From assembly GCF_018139625.1 (NCBI RefSeq), contig NZ_JAGSOH010000034.1, positions 1 to 60,099 on the forward strand: 60,099 bases of DNA. The letters are read 5' to 3'. The notes beneath the pieces were generated by a model. That model made no database searches, had not been told where the DNA came from, and worked only from the letters and a program-made list of their open reading frames with translations. A program made the translations under genes and the position numbers. Each line of letters starts with the position of its first letter. The first letter of the stretch is position 1. This stretch comes from Actinospica acidithermotolerans. Its GTDB lineage: Bacteria; Actinomycetota; Actinomycetes; Streptomycetales; Catenulisporaceae. Positions 1-10,334 of this stretch are shown here, in pieces.

Positions 1-679
<679 letters not shown>

Positions 680-683
<4 letters not shown>

Positions 684-2005
684 GACGAGCGGACCTCCTG
701 TTCCAATCGGTCGAGCTGGCCGGTCAGCCGCACCAGTTCTGCTTCGGTCATCGGGACCTCGCCGGCGAGCACCGCGTGCACCTGCTCCGGCGGCCGGCCC
801 AGCCGCTCGGCGACGGCCTGCACGAGCGACTCCGGCTTTCGGCCGGCGGCCCCGGCCGGCAGTCCGAGCAGCGGCGCGATGCGGCGGGCCGCCGCGCTGC
901 GGAGCAGGCCCGCGGCACGGCCGTGCGCCGCGGCGCGGCGGTAGAGATTCGCATGCCCCTCAACGGTTTCCGCGGCGCGCACCTTCACCGGCAGGTTCTC
1001 GCTCACCAGGCGTCCGAGCCTACGCGAGCGCCAGTAGGCGAGGGCAGCCGCCGCGATGAACAGCTGCAGCAGCATCCACCAGATCCAGTGCGGGATCAGC
1101 TGGGCCAGCGTCACCGCCTGGCTGCTGGAGCCGCCGCCGCTGCCCGACCCGCCGCCGCTTCCGCCTCCGCCGCCGCCCGCGCCGGACGCGGTGGCCGTCG
1201 GCGTACCGGAGCCGCAGGCCGATCCGGTGCAGCCGTTGAGGTTCTCGTCCAGGGTGAACTGCTTCGCCAGCCACACCAGCGTGCCGTGCCCGCCGAACAG
1301 TCCGAGCGCGAGCGAGGCGTCGCCCTGGTTCGCGAGGTACTCGTTCTCGGTGAAGTCGGTCCAGCCCAGCAGGATCACGTCGCCGCCGGTCTTGGTGTTC
1401 CGCAGGGAGACCAGCGCCGGGTCGGCGTTCGAGCCGATCGCGTAGCAGCCGGTCAGATCCGTGTACGCGGGCGACGCGGTGCCGGTGGGCGTCGCGGTGG
1501 CGGACGTGGTCGCCGTGGAGCTCGTGGGCAGCTGGTACGTCTCGCTGCCGTCCGGCATGACGACGGCCCCGGCGCTCGTCGCGTTGGACTGCGTGCAGTC
1601 CGTTCCGGTGTCGACGACCGTTGACGCCTCGGTCGTCGACGGCTTGTCGACGGTGACGCCGGGCGCGAGCGCGTCGATCAGAGCCGAATCGGTGCTCAGG
1701 ACGATGATCCGGCCCCAGGCCGTCGACGCGAGCCGGGCGATGTCGGCCGCGCTCATGTCCGTCTCGTCCTGGTCGATCACCAGCGTGGTGTCGCTGCCGC
1801 TGTAGATGTCGGCGTCGGAGGCGGCGGTCGACGTCGTGTACTGGATCCCGTTCTCCATCAACATGTTCAGCATCGCGTCGTCGTTCTGCGGAGAGATGAG
1901 CGCCGTGGTGCTGGTGGGAGAGGGGGTCGCGGCGTACGCGGTCGGAGTCAGGGCGGTCAGCAGTGCTGCGGCGGCGACGAACGGAGCGCGGCGTACCTTG
2001 ATCAT
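680..2005 (-). CDS. DUF4350 membrane-anchored protein of the MoxR operon
   Basis: 441 residues. A signal sequence or N-terminal anchor (about residues 5-25) is followed by an extracytoplasmic Ser/Thr-rich region with a DUF4350-type fold, a Gly/Ser linker (near residues 275-295), one strong membrane segment rich in Trp/Leu (near 305-325) and a basic cytoplasmic tail of about 110 residues. ATG at 2005 overlaps the TGA of the DUF4129 gene (ATGA), and its own TGA overlaps the MoxR start, so the genes are translationally coupled. Function is unknown; by context it acts with MoxR and DUF4129 at the membrane. Confidence 0.85.
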
Positions 2006-2667
2006 GCGCGCACCGCCGAACCGATCGCATCGTCGACCGCGCTGATCACGCCGTAACCCTCGGGCGTTCCGAGGTATTCGCCGTACTCGACCTCGTCGAA
2101 GGCGCGCGCGGCGTCGCGTAGGGCTTCCGCATGCTCCGGCAGCAGCTCGCCCGCGTCGCGCGCCGCCTCGTCGGCGGTGCGGTCCTTGCGTTCGGGGAGC
2201 AGCGACCGCTCGTCGAGTACCGCGATGACGGCGCGGAAGCGCTCGCGGATCGCCTCCTGCCAGTTCCCGCCCTTCGCGGCCTGCTCGGCGTTGTGCCGGT
2301 GCAGAGCGGCCCCGAACAGCGGGGTCTCCGCGCTGCCGCCGGCGAGGTGCTTGCCCTTGTCCTTCTTGGCGTTCTCGTCCTTGCGCGGCTTGCCGATCTT
2401 CCGCAGGACCAGCAGGATCGCGATGCCGACGACGACGATCAGCAGGATGACGAGCAGGATCGTGGTCCCGCTGGAGTGGTGCGAGGCGGTGGAGGTCGGC
2501 GTGGGGCTCGGCGTCGAGACGGTCGGTGTGGGCGACGAGGTGGACGGCGTGGGGCTCGGGCTCGTCGGCTGGACGTGGTACTTGCCCTGGGCCAGCTCCT
2601 GCGAGGCCTGCTGCTGCGCCTGCTGCCGCCCAGGCGTCATCGGCGCGCCTTCGGATATCGCGCTCAC
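2002..2667 (-). CDS. DUF4129 domain protein
   Basis: 221 residues from GTG 2667, chosen because it forms a GTGA overlap with the upstream gene (an ATG nine codons later is the alternative). The order is a short N-terminal region, a Ser/Pro/Thr-rich linker, one transmembrane helix rich in Leu/Ile/Val, then a helical cytoplasmic DUF4129 domain with the family-typical pattern around WQEAIRERFRAVIAVLDER and AFDEVEYGEYLGTPEGY. The family is found almost always near MoxR and is sometimes fused to transglutaminases. The molecular role is unknown. Confidence 0.87.
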   Translation of the reverse strand: MSAISEGAPMTPGRQQAQQQASQELAQGKYHVQPTSPSPTPSTSSPTPTVSTPSPTPTSTASHHSSGTTILLVILLIVVVGIAILLVLRKIGKPRKDENAKKDKGKHLAGGSAETPLFGAALHRHNAEQAAKGGNWQEAIRERFRAVIAVLDERSLLPERKDRTADEAARDAGELLPEHAEALRDAARAFDEVEYGEYLGTPEGYGVISAVDDAIGSAVRA

Positions 2668-3863
2668 AGCATCGACCCCTGAGTCCGCCGGGACCTGTTC
2701 GCGAGGCGCGCCCAGGCGATTCGGATGTCCAGGCCCTCCCGCCGGAAGCGCCGGTCCACGTACAGCAGCGTGGCCGTGGCCGCGCGGTACGGCGTGGTCA
2801 GCAGCAGCGTGACCAGGTACGTGACCGCGTATGCGACGAGCCACCAGCTGAAGCCGGGACTGCCCGGCAGGCCGGCGAACTGGTCGCCGACGCCGTACGC
2901 GTCGCGCAACTGCCAGCCGAACACGGTCAGCGAGGCTGTCGCGCACGCCGCGATCAGCATGGTCAACAGACTGCACCAGCCGATCCGGAAGATGCCGCGG
3001 GCGGCCAGCCGCCGCGAGCGGCGAAGTGCGGTGCCGATGCCGGCGCCCTCCAGCACCGCGGCGGGGGCCGCGACGGCCGTCACCGACTTCAGCACGAAGC
3101 AGAGCGGGACGAAGCCGAGGCAGATCAGGAAGTACCAGCCGCTCACCTTGCCGGCCGGATTCACGGCCGCGGCGTGCGCGGCCAGGCCGAAGAGGAACGT
3201 CGCGAACGCGCGCGGCACCGTCGTGATCGCGGCCAGGACGTAGAGGCGCGCGGTCCTTCGCCTGAGCATCGCGCGTGCCTTCGCGGCGTCGACGGGCTCC
3301 GCGTCCACGTAGCCCTTCACCGAGGGCGCGAACAGCCCGGCGAGCACGGTCGCGGCGAAGCCGGAGCAGACGACTGCGATGAGGATCTCCGTCGTCACCA
3401 AGCAGATCTTCTCGCCGGTGCTCGGCGCGTAGTTCACGGTCGCGTCGCCGAAGAAGTCCGTCGACGTCCAGCTCGGATGCGCCTGCACGTCCTGGCTGAT
3501 CATCCGGTTGAACCACCAGGTCAGCGCCAGTGCGGCGGCCGAGCTGAGGGTGACGACGGCGGCCGCGCGGGCCAGGATCGCCTTGGGCACCGACGGGATC
3601 GCGCCGACCGCGCCGTCGATGAGTTCGAGGACGGAGAGCGGACGCAGCGGGATCGGGCGCTGCCGGAACTCGCGCGGCGCGGTGCTCTTCGCGGCGGCCG
3701 CGGTGGACCCCGGGGCCCGGGCAGCCGGCGCGGCCGCCTGGATCCGGGTGCCCGACGGGCCGTTCGACGCTGGCACGGACGGCGACGCCCACGGCGCAGC
3801 CGTGTCGGTCCCTGCCTCCTCCGGCATTCCCTCGCCCGCCCTCACCTGGATCCGCCGAGACAC
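2664..3863 (-). CDS. Polytopic membrane protein, first gene of MoxR operon
   Basis: 399 residues from GTG 3863 (an ATG at 3827 is an alternative; both lack a strong ribosome binding site). The N-terminal 75 residues are Ala/Pro-rich and probably disordered and cytoplasmic. About six hydrophobic segments follow, with the pattern of the glycerophosphoryl diester phosphodiesterase membrane-domain-like proteins that sit next to DUF4129 and mtrA in actinobacteria. No catalytic motif is visible. It diverges from mtrA across a 220-bp gap and leads a tightly overlapping operon. Confidence 0.8.
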   Translation of the reverse strand: MSRRIQVRAGEGMPEEAGTDTAAPWASPSVPASNGPSGTRIQAAAPAARAPGSTAAAAKSTAPREFRQRPIPLRPLSVLELIDGAVGAIPSVPKAILARAAAVVTLSSAAALALTWWFNRMISQDVQAHPSWTSTDFFGDATVNYAPSTGEKICLVTTEILIAVVCSGFAATVLAGLFAPSVKGYVDAEPVDAAKARAMLRRRTARLYVLAAITTVPRAFATFLFGLAAHAAAVNPAGKVSGWYFLICLGFVPLCFVLKSVTAVAAPAAVLEGAGIGTALRRSRRLAARGIFRIGWCSLLTMLIAACATASLTVFGWQLRDAYGVGDQFAGLPGSPGFSWWLVAYAVTYLVTLLLTTPYRAATATLLYVDRRFRREGLDIRIAWARLANRSRRTQGSML

Positions 3864-4083
3864 GGCGTGGCCCCCGCAACCGCGCAGGGTCCAGATTGTG
3901 TCATGCCGAGCAGAGCCAAATCCACAGTCCGCCCACTAACGTGGGCCCCGGAGCCCGCCTGGAGGCCGTCCAGAGCGCGGGCCTGTCGCGTACCCCGTAT
4001 CAGGTCGTCACGGTATGCGAGGATATTCAGGTACCCCCGGGCGTGTAGGGGCGGGTTGGCCAGGTGAAGGGAGCGGACCCCGG
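3864..4083. promoter_or_regulatory. Divergent intergenic region, MoxR operon / mtrA
   Basis: 220 bp separate the divergent starts, so promoters for both operons must lie here. Several TA-containing stretches near 4000-4035 could be -10 elements for mtrA, but none has a convincing -35 partner, and I found no clear paired GTTAC-type MtrA site. Confidence 0.4.
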
Positions 4084-4761
4084 ATGAAGGGTCGCGTGTT
4101 GATCGTCGACGACGACACCGCGTTGGCGGAGATGTTGGGCATCGTCCTGCGGGGCGAGGGCTTCGAGACCGCGGCGGTGGCGGACGGCGACCGCGCGTTC
4201 AGCGCGTTCCGGGAGTTCAAGCCGGACCTGGTGCTGCTCGACCTGATGCTGCCCGGGCGGGACGGGATCGACGTGGCCCGGCAGATCCGCGCCGAGTCGG
4301 GCGTGCCGATCGTCATGCTGACCGCGAAGAGCGACACGGTGGACGTCGTCGTCGGCCTCGAGTCCGGCGCGGACGACTACGTGATCAAGCCGTTCAAGCC
4401 CAAGGAGCTGGTGGCCCGGGTGCGCGCCCGGCTGCGCCGCGCGGACGAGCCCAAGCCGGAGACGCTGGCCATCGGCGACCTGACCATCGACGTGGCCGGG
4501 CACTCGGTCAAGCGCGGCGGCGAGCCGATCGCGCTGACCCCGCTGGAGTTCGACCTGCTGGTCGCCCTCGCCCGCAAGCCCTGGCAGGTGTTCACCCGCG
4601 AGGTGCTGCTCGAGCAGGTCTGGGGCTACCGGCATGCGGCCGACACCCGGCTGGTGAACGTGCACGTCCAGCGGCTGCGCTCGAAGATCGAGCACGACCC
4701 GGAGAAGCCGGAGATCGTCATCACCGTGCGCGGCGTGGGCTACAAGGCGGGACCGGCCTGA
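4084..4761 (+). CDS. mtrA: Response regulator MtrA
   Basis: OmpR/PhoB-type response regulator, 225 residues, partner of the MtrB kinase. In actinobacteria MtrA controls cell-wall remodelling, DNA replication timing and, in Streptomyces, development. Receiver acidic pair DD9-10, phospho-acceptor Asp53 (LVLLDLMLPG), Thr80 and Lys102 (IKPFKPKEL); the C-terminal winged helix includes TPLEFDLLVALARKPWQVF and VWGYRHAADTRLVNVHVQRL, nearly identical to Streptomyces MtrA. ATG 4084 is preferred over an upstream in-frame start because it yields the family N-terminus MKGRVLIVDDD. mtrB follows after 57 bp. Confidence 0.98.
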   Translation: MKGRVLIVDDDTALAEMLGIVLRGEGFETAAVADGDRAFSAFREFKPDLVLLDLMLPGRDGIDVARQIRAESGVPIVMLTAKSDTVDVVVGLESGADDYVIKPFKPKELVARVRARLRRADEPKPETLAIGDLTIDVAGHSVKRGGEPIALTPLEFDLLVALARKPWQVFTREVLLEQVWGYRHAADTRLVNVHVQRLRSKIEHDPEKPEIVITVRGVGYKAGPA

Positions 4762-4818
4762 GTCCGTTCGGGCGGGCCGGGGAACGATGAGGATCGAGAG
4801 TAGGGACGAGCACTGATC

Positions 4819-6633
4819 ATGGCGCGGAGGTGGCGCCGGTGGGGCGCGGCCGCGCTGCGCCTGCCCGGCAAGGTGCGTTTCCGGTGGCGGCGTTCGCTGC
4901 AGTTCCGGGTCGTCGCGGTGACGATGGTGCTCTCCGTCATCGTCGCGGTCGGCCTGGGCGAGTTCGTCGCCGACCGGGTCGCCAAGGGCCTGCAGGCCAC
5001 GCGGTACAGCGTGGCCGAGGGCATCACCGCGTCCGGCTTCAAGCTCGCGCAGAGCCAGTTGCAGGACTACGGCAACGGCACGGTCAGCGACACCAACTTC
5101 TCGGACGCCGCCGAGCAGCTGCTCACCCTGCTCAACACCGGTTCGGCCAACGGCCAGCTCTACCAGGTCGCGCTCGAGTTCATCGGGGACAAGGCCGGCG
5201 CGGTCCCGCCGACCGGGACCTGGGGCTTCGGTCCCTCGGTGGTGCCGGCCGGGCTGAAGGAGAAGATCGCCGAGAACGCCAACCAGGCCTTCAGCGAGTA
5301 CTACACGCTCACCGAGACCTCGGTCGACGGCCGGACCGTCACCGTGCCCGCGGTGCTGTTCGCGAAGCGGGTGAGCACCAGCGACGGGCTGACCGCCGAC
5401 GTGTACTACGGCTTCCCGCTGCGCCAGGACCAGCAGACGCTGAACAACGTCGAGGAGTCGCTGCTGCTCGCCGGGCTCGTCCTGGTGCTCGCGCTCGCGG
5501 TCATCGCGTGGTTCGTCACGAGACAGGTGGTCACGCCGGTCCGGATGGCCGCAGCGATCGCGGAACGGCTCGCCTCCGGGCGGCTGGACGAGCAGATGCG
5601 GGTGCGCGGCGAGGACGACCTCGCCTCGCTGGCCACGTCGTTCAACAAGATGGCGATGAACCTGCAGAGCCAGATCCGGCGGCTCGAGGAGCTCTCCCGG
5701 ATGCAGCGCCGCTTCGTCTCCGACGTCTCGCACGAGCTGCGCACGCCGCTGACCACGGTCCGGATGGCCGCCGACCTGATCCACGACGCCCGCGAGGACT
5801 TCGACCCGACCGTGGCCCGGTCGGCCGAGCTGCTGCAGACGCAGCTGGACCGCTTCGAGGAGCTGCTGGCCGACCTGCTGGAGATCAGCCGCTTCGACGC
5901 CGGCGCCGCGGTGCTCGACGCCGAGCCGGTGGACCTGCGGCTGCTGACCCAGAAGGTCGTCGACGGCGCGGAGCCGCTGGCCGAGAACAAGGGCAGCCGG
6001 GTGGTCACCCGCTTCCCGCAGGCCCCGGCCGTCGCCGAGGTGGACACCCGGCGGATCGACCGGATCCTGCGCAACCTGGTCGTCAACGCGATCGAGCACG
6101 GCGAGGGCAAGGACGTGGTCATCACCATCGCCGCCGACGAGGACGCGGTGGCGATCAGCGTGCGCGACTACGGCGTCGGCCTGCGGCCCGGCGAGTCCTC
6201 GCTGGTGTTCAACCGCTTCTGGCGGGCGGACCCGGCCCGGGCCCGCACCACCGGCGGCACCGGCCTCGGCCTGTCCATCGCGCTCGAGGACGCCAAGCTG
6301 CACCGCGGCTGGCTGCAGGCCTGGGGCGAGCCGGGCGGGGGCACCCAGTTCCGGCTCACCGTGCCGCGCACGGTCGGCACCGAGCTGCTGCACTCGCCGA
6401 TCCGGCTCGAGCCGGAGGACTCCCAGCACCACCAGCGGCACCGCCGGCTGCCCGCGGCCTCGACCGCGGCGCGCGGCCTGGTCCGCTCCGGCGCCATCGC
6501 CGCGATCGGCCCCGGCTCCGGGCCCGGCGACTCCTCCTCGCGTCTCGACCGGTACCCGGGCACCTTCGTACTGCCGCCCTCCGGCCCGGCGGGTTCGCCG
6601 CAGCCGGAGCAGGCCCGCGACGAGGAGGCATGA
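4819..6633 (+). CDS. mtrB: Sensor histidine kinase MtrB
   Basis: 604-residue membrane kinase that phosphorylates MtrA. TM1 is near residues 30-50, an extracellular sensor spans about 51-213, TM2 is near 214-234, then a HAMP linker. The HisKA motif SDVSHELRTPLTTVRM has its phospho-His near residue 306; the ATPase boxes NLVVNAIEHGEG (N), DYGVGL (G1), FNRFWRADPAR (F) and TGGTGLGLS (G2) follow. A variable Ser/Pro-rich tail of about 80 residues ends the protein. lpqB starts 5 bp after its stop, preserving the conserved mtrA-mtrB-lpqB order. Confidence 0.98.
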   Translation: MARRWRRWGAAALRLPGKVRFRWRRSLQFRVVAVTMVLSVIVAVGLGEFVADRVAKGLQATRYSVAEGITASGFKLAQSQLQDYGNGTVSDTNFSDAAEQLLTLLNTGSANGQLYQVALEFIGDKAGAVPPTGTWGFGPSVVPAGLKEKIAENANQAFSEYYTLTETSVDGRTVTVPAVLFAKRVSTSDGLTADVYYGFPLRQDQQTLNNVEESLLLAGLVLVLALAVIAWFVTRQVVTPVRMAAAIAERLASGRLDEQMRVRGEDDLASLATSFNKMAMNLQSQIRRLEELSRMQRRFVSDVSHELRTPLTTVRMAADLIHDAREDFDPTVARSAELLQTQLDRFEELLADLLEISRFDAGAAVLDAEPVDLRLLTQKVVDGAEPLAENKGSRVVTRFPQAPAVAEVDTRRIDRILRNLVVNAIEHGEGKDVVITIAADEDAVAISVRDYGVGLRPGESSLVFNRFWRADPARARTTGGTGLGLSIALEDAKLHRGWLQAWGEPGGGTQFRLTVPRTVGTELLHSPIRLEPEDSQHHQRHRRLPAASTAARGLVRSGAIAAIGPGSGPGDSSSRLDRYPGTFVLPPSGPAGSPQPEQARDEEA

Positions 6634-6637
6634 GCCG

Positions 6638-8563
6638 GTGACCGCACGGCCGGGGCGGGCTGGGATACGGATGGCGGGGCTCGCGGCGGTGGTCGCGGCG
6701 CTCGCCTCCGGCTGCGTCAGCCTGCAGACGAACGGGCCGGTCGCGACCGTCGCCGACGGGGACTCCGGGTCCTCGCAGGTGCAGATCTGGCCCTCGCCGC
6801 CGACCGCGAGCGAGTCGCCCACCGCGATCGTGACCGGGTTCCTGGCCGCCGCGCGCAGCGGCTCGGCGAACGCGTCGATCGCCGAGGCCTATCTGAACGC
6901 GGACATGCAGCGGCAGTGGAAGTCCGAGATGAACACGGTGCTCGTGCTCGCCGACGACTCGGAGACCTATCCGCAGGCCCCCGGCCAGAACGGCTCGTCC
7001 GCGGACCAGGGCGACAGTTCGGCGGCCGCGCAGATCCCGGCGGCCGGGCAGGCGGAGCAGGCCGCGCAGGACACCGACGCCGGCGGCTCCGGCACCGACG
7101 TCACCGAGCAGGTGCAGGGCGACCTGCTCGGAACGGTGGACTCCTCGGGCGTCTACTCCGCCTCCAGCGGCCAGGTGACGTACGAGTTCGGGCTCACCGA
7201 CACCAAGAACGGCTACCGGATCTCCTCGCTGCCCGACGGTTTCGGCGTGCTGATGGAGCGCTCGGACTTCGAGTCCTCCTACAGCAGGCACAACGTGTAC
7301 TACGAGAACGCGCAGTACGGCGGCAAGCTGATCCCGGCTCAGATCTACCTGCCCTCGATAGACACCGACCAGGAGCTCGCGGACGCGATGGCCCGCGAGG
7401 TCGTGCAGGGCGTGCCGGACGAGCTCGGTGCCGCGGTGCAGGACCCGGTGCAGAACGCGGTGCTCAAGAGCGGCGTGCAGTTCCAGGGCGACGGCTCGGC
7501 GATTGTCACCATCGACAGCCACGGCGCATGCGCCAAGGACGCCGGCGCCTGCGAGTACCTCAGCCAGCAGCTCGCCGTGAGCTTGAACAGCCTGAGCACG
7601 AAGGTCACGTCGGTGACCGTGAAGGACCAGTCGAACAACCACGAGTACTCCCCGCCCCTGGACACCACGCTCACCTCGTACGGCCTGAGCCAGGCCCCGC
7701 GGGGCGGCCAGAGCGCCTTCTACGCCATCGCCGACGACGGCGAGGTCGAGCAGGTCGGCACCGGCAACTCGGTGAGCTCGAACGAGAAGAGCTACGGTCC
7801 GGCGAAGTCGAAGTTCAAGGAGGTCGCGGTCAACCCGGTGCAGGCGGACCGCGCCCCGCAGCTCGCGCTGGTCGGCCAGGACGGCACCAAGGTCTACGTC
7901 ACGCGCCGGCAGGACACCTCGGGCGATCTCACGCAGGTCTACCCGGGCACCGCGACCGCGACCGGCGGGACGGTCGGCGGGCTGAGCTGGGACGCGTACG
8001 GCGACCTGTGGTTCACCGTCACGCAGGGCGGAACCACGACGGTCTACCGGTACGGGCAGAACACCCTCAGCCAGGTCGCCGTGACCGGGCTCGACGGCAC
8101 GATCACGCAGGTCGCGGCGGCTCCGGACGGCAGCCGGGTGGCGGTGGGCTTCAAGGACTCGAGCGGCGACTCCTGGATCTCGATCGGCGCGCTCTCCCAG
8201 AACGACGGAGGCTGGCAGCTCGACCTGTCCGCACCCGACGTGGTCGCGGCCGACTGGAGCCAGATCAACGACTTCGACTGGTACAACGAGGACTCGCTCG
8301 CGGTGCTCGGCATCCAGCCGAACTCGCAGGTCCTGGGCCTCTACCAGGTCTACACGGACGGTTCCGCGGTCTACGACTCGCTCACCGAGCAGCCGGTCGA
8401 GGCCGGGCCGCCGGCCAACGCGGACAGCTTCGTGTGGACCGCCGGCAGCCAGCCGGTCGCGGCCGCGGTGAACGGCGGGAAGCACTCGCTCTACCAGTTG
8501 TCCGTCGAGGGCGTGGACGCGCAGCTGCTCACCGGGGTGTCGGGCACCTCGCCGAGTTACTGA
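6638..8563 (+). CDS. lpqB: Lipoprotein LpqB, MtrAB accessory protein
   Basis: 641 residues from GTG 6638, just after the mtrB stop. A signal peptide ends in the lipobox LASGC near residue 26, predicting a lipid-anchored extracytoplasmic protein. It contains a GerMN-type domain (about 230-345) and a C-terminal beta-propeller-like LpqB domain (about 345-640). In mycobacteria LpqB binds the MtrB extracellular domain and modulates signalling; the same role is inferred from family and order. Confidence 0.96.
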   Translation: MTARPGRAGIRMAGLAAVVAALASGCVSLQTNGPVATVADGDSGSSQVQIWPSPPTASESPTAIVTGFLAAARSGSANASIAEAYLNADMQRQWKSEMNTVLVLADDSETYPQAPGQNGSSADQGDSSAAAQIPAAGQAEQAAQDTDAGGSGTDVTEQVQGDLLGTVDSSGVYSASSGQVTYEFGLTDTKNGYRISSLPDGFGVLMERSDFESSYSRHNVYYENAQYGGKLIPAQIYLPSIDTDQELADAMAREVVQGVPDELGAAVQDPVQNAVLKSGVQFQGDGSAIVTIDSHGACAKDAGACEYLSQQLAVSLNSLSTKVTSVTVKDQSNNHEYSPPLDTTLTSYGLSQAPRGGQSAFYAIADDGEVEQVGTGNSVSSNEKSYGPAKSKFKEVAVNPVQADRAPQLALVGQDGTKVYVTRRQDTSGDLTQVYPGTATATGGTVGGLSWDAYGDLWFTVTQGGTTTVYRYGQNTLSQVAVTGLDGTITQVAAAPDGSRVAVGFKDSSGDSWISIGALSQNDGGWQLDLSAPDVVAADWSQINDFDWYNEDSLAVLGIQPNSQVLGLYQVYTDGSAVYDSLTEQPVEAGPPANADSFVWTAGSQPVAAAVNGGKHSLYQLSVEGVDAQLLTGVSGTSPSY

Positions 8564-8596
8564 GGATTCACTCAGCGTCTTTTCGGCGTTCGCCTA

Positions 8597-8625
8597 CTGA
8601 CTGCGCGTCAACCGCGGCCTAATAT
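8597..8625 (+). promoter_or_regulatory. Leaderless-type promoter of comF
   Basis: -35 CTGACT (8597-8602), a 17-bp spacer and -10 TAATAT (8620-8625). Seven bases then separate the -10 from the ATG at 8633, which would place transcription start at the A of the start codon. No ribosome binding site is present. Confidence 0.7.
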
Positions 8626-8632
8626 CGGCAAG

Positions 8633-9340
8633 ATGGGGCTCAAGAACTGGGCATTGCTGCTCGCGGACCTGGTCCTGCCCGCCGAGTGCGCGGGTTGCGG
8701 CGAATCGCGCTCGCGCTCCGCGCTGCCGGGGCTCTGCACGCTCTGCGCGCTCAGCCTCTCCGGCCCGCCGCTTCCGGCCGGGCCGCCGAAGCCGGCGGAG
8801 GGCGTGCCGCCGGTGCACGCGCTGGCCGCCTACCTCGATCCGGTCCCGGAGATCATCATCGCGCAGAAGGAGCACGGCCGGCTCGACCTGGCCAGACCGC
8901 TCGGCGTGGAGCTGGCCAGGGCCGCGGAGGCCGCGGCGGCCGGCGCCGACCCGTTCTGGCTGGTGCCGGTCCCCTCGACGCACGCGGCGACCGTGCGGCG
9001 CGGCCAGGACCCGATGCTGCGGATGGCCCGGGTCGCGGCGGCCCGGCTGCGGGCGAGCGGCCGGGCGGTGGCGGTGCTGCCCGCGCTGACGCACCGTCGG
9101 AAGGTCGCCGACCAGGTCGGGCTGGGCCGCCGGGAGCGCTCGGAGAATCTGGACGGCGCACTCGCGGTGCGGGCTTCGAGCGCCAGGCTGCTGCCCGAGC
9201 GGCCGGTGGTGCTGCTGGACGACGTGATGACGAGCGGGGCCACGCTCGCCGAGGCGGCCCGCGCGCTGCGCGCGGCCGGCAGCGCGCCGGTCGGCGCCGC
9301 CGTCCTCGCGGCGGCCCGGCTCAGCACCCGGCTGAGCTGA
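8633..9340 (+). CDS. ComF-family phosphoribosyltransferase-like protein
   Basis: 235 residues. The N-terminus has a four-cysteine zinc ribbon (Cys19, 22, 35, 38). The C-terminal type I phosphoribosyltransferase fold carries the PRPP loop VVLLDDVMTSGATL near residues 192-205. In naturally competent bacteria ComF acts in DNA uptake; in Streptomyces relatives, where classical competence is not established, the role is open and may involve DNA repair or nucleotide salvage. It lies between lpqB and the hibernation factor, as in Streptomyces. Confidence 0.92.
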   Translation: MGLKNWALLLADLVLPAECAGCGESRSRSALPGLCTLCALSLSGPPLPAGPPKPAEGVPPVHALAAYLDPVPEIIIAQKEHGRLDLARPLGVELARAAEAAAAGADPFWLVPVPSTHAATVRRGQDPMLRMARVAAARLRASGRAVAVLPALTHRRKVADQVGLGRRERSENLDGALAVRASSARLLPERPVVLLDDVMTSGATLAEAARALRAAGSAPVGAAVLAAARLSTRLS

Positions 9341-9583
9341 GGGTTTGCATACTGTTCACCCGCATGGGGGAGCAGGGTCTTTTGGGTCTACCGTATGGGC
9401 GCTTCCGGGATTACTTTGCCTCTATCGAGGCTAGGAGGGCCTGCGAGGGCGGCGGCAGGCCGCCTTACCCGAATGGTTTCCGCCCTAAACGAGAGGCTTC
9501 AATCCCCATCTTTCCCTACATATACGGACTGTTCGGGCGTATGGTCGGACCACCCTGACGGAACAAGCGAGAGGGATGCACCC
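9341..9583 (+). promoter_or_regulatory. Leader/promoter region of the hibernation factor gene
   Basis: 243 bp without a credible ORF. It holds a small GC-rich hairpin (GGCGGC / GCCGCC near 9449-9465) and a TATGGT hexamer at 9540-9545 that could be a -10 element 39 bp before the GTG. GAGGG at 9571-9575 is the ribosome binding site. A stress-sigma promoter is expected for this family, but I cannot assign one. Confidence 0.4.
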
Positions 9584-10285
9584 GTGGAGATCGTCGTGAA
9601 GGGTCGCAAGGCTGAGGTGACCGAGAGGTTCCGCAAGCACGTGGTGGACAAGCTCACGCGGATCGAGCGGTACGACCACAAGATCATCAGCCTCGACGTG
9701 GAGCTCTCGAAGGAACGCAACCCCCGCCAGACCGAGCGCAAGGACCGGGTCGAGCTGACGATGCGCTCCCGCGGGCCGGTGATCCGCGCCGAGGCCTGCG
9801 CGCAGGACCCGTACGCCGCACTGGACCTGGCCGTCGGCAAGCTCGAGGCGCGGATGCGCCGGGCCGCCGACCGCCGCCGCGTCCACCACGGCCGGCGCAG
9901 CCCGGTGTCCGTCGCCGTCGCCACCTCGAATCTCGCCGAGCTGGAGGCCGCGGACTACCTGGCCAGGGAGGCCGCCGAGGCCGAGGGGGGCGCCGGCAAG
10001 CAGGAGGCGCAGCGGCACAAGGTCTGCAACATCGACGTCGAGGGCGACGGCCCGCTGGTGGTCAGGGAGAAGACGCACGCGGCCAAGCCGATGGCCCTGG
10101 ACCAGGCGCTCTACGAGATGGAGCTGGTCGGCCACGACTTCTACCTGTTCGTCGACGCCGACACCAAGCTGCCTTCGGTGGTCTACCGCCGGCGCGGCTA
10201 CGACTACGGCGTGATCCGGCTGGACGACGCCGCCCACTTCGCCGAGGACTACGACGCCGCGCACTTCGGGGGGCGTGCGGCCTGA
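9584..10285 (+). CDS. hpf: Long-form ribosome hibernation promoting factor (HPF)
   Basis: 233 residues. The N-terminal S30AE domain (about 1-100; EIVVKGRKAEVTERFRKHV onward) binds the 30S decoding centre. A linker (about 100-165) leads to the C-terminal dimerisation domain (about 175-230, with MALDQALYEMELVGHDFYLF) that pairs two 70S ribosomes into inactive 100S particles. GTG 9584 is chosen because GAGGG lies 8 bases upstream and the product matches the Streptomyces N-terminus; upstream in-frame codons give no family similarity. Confidence 0.96.
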   Translation: MEIVVKGRKAEVTERFRKHVVDKLTRIERYDHKIISLDVELSKERNPRQTERKDRVELTMRSRGPVIRAEACAQDPYAALDLAVGKLEARMRRAADRRRVHHGRRSPVSVAVATSNLAELEAADYLAREAAEAEGGAGKQEAQRHKVCNIDVEGDGPLVVREKTHAAKPMALDQALYEMELVGHDFYLFVDADTKLPSVVYRRRGYDYGVIRLDDAAHFAEDYDAAHFGGRAA

Positions 10286-10334
10286 CGCCCCGTCAACCCC
10301 CTTCCGCCCTGCGCGCCGCGCGCTTCGCGCATCT

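Noticed and set aside
4027-6822. 931-codon minus-strand ORF opposite mtrA and mtrB
   Set aside because: Composition is that of the antisense of high-GC genes (His/Arg/Asp-rich low-complexity), with no family similarity. MtrA and MtrB on the plus strand are unmistakable.
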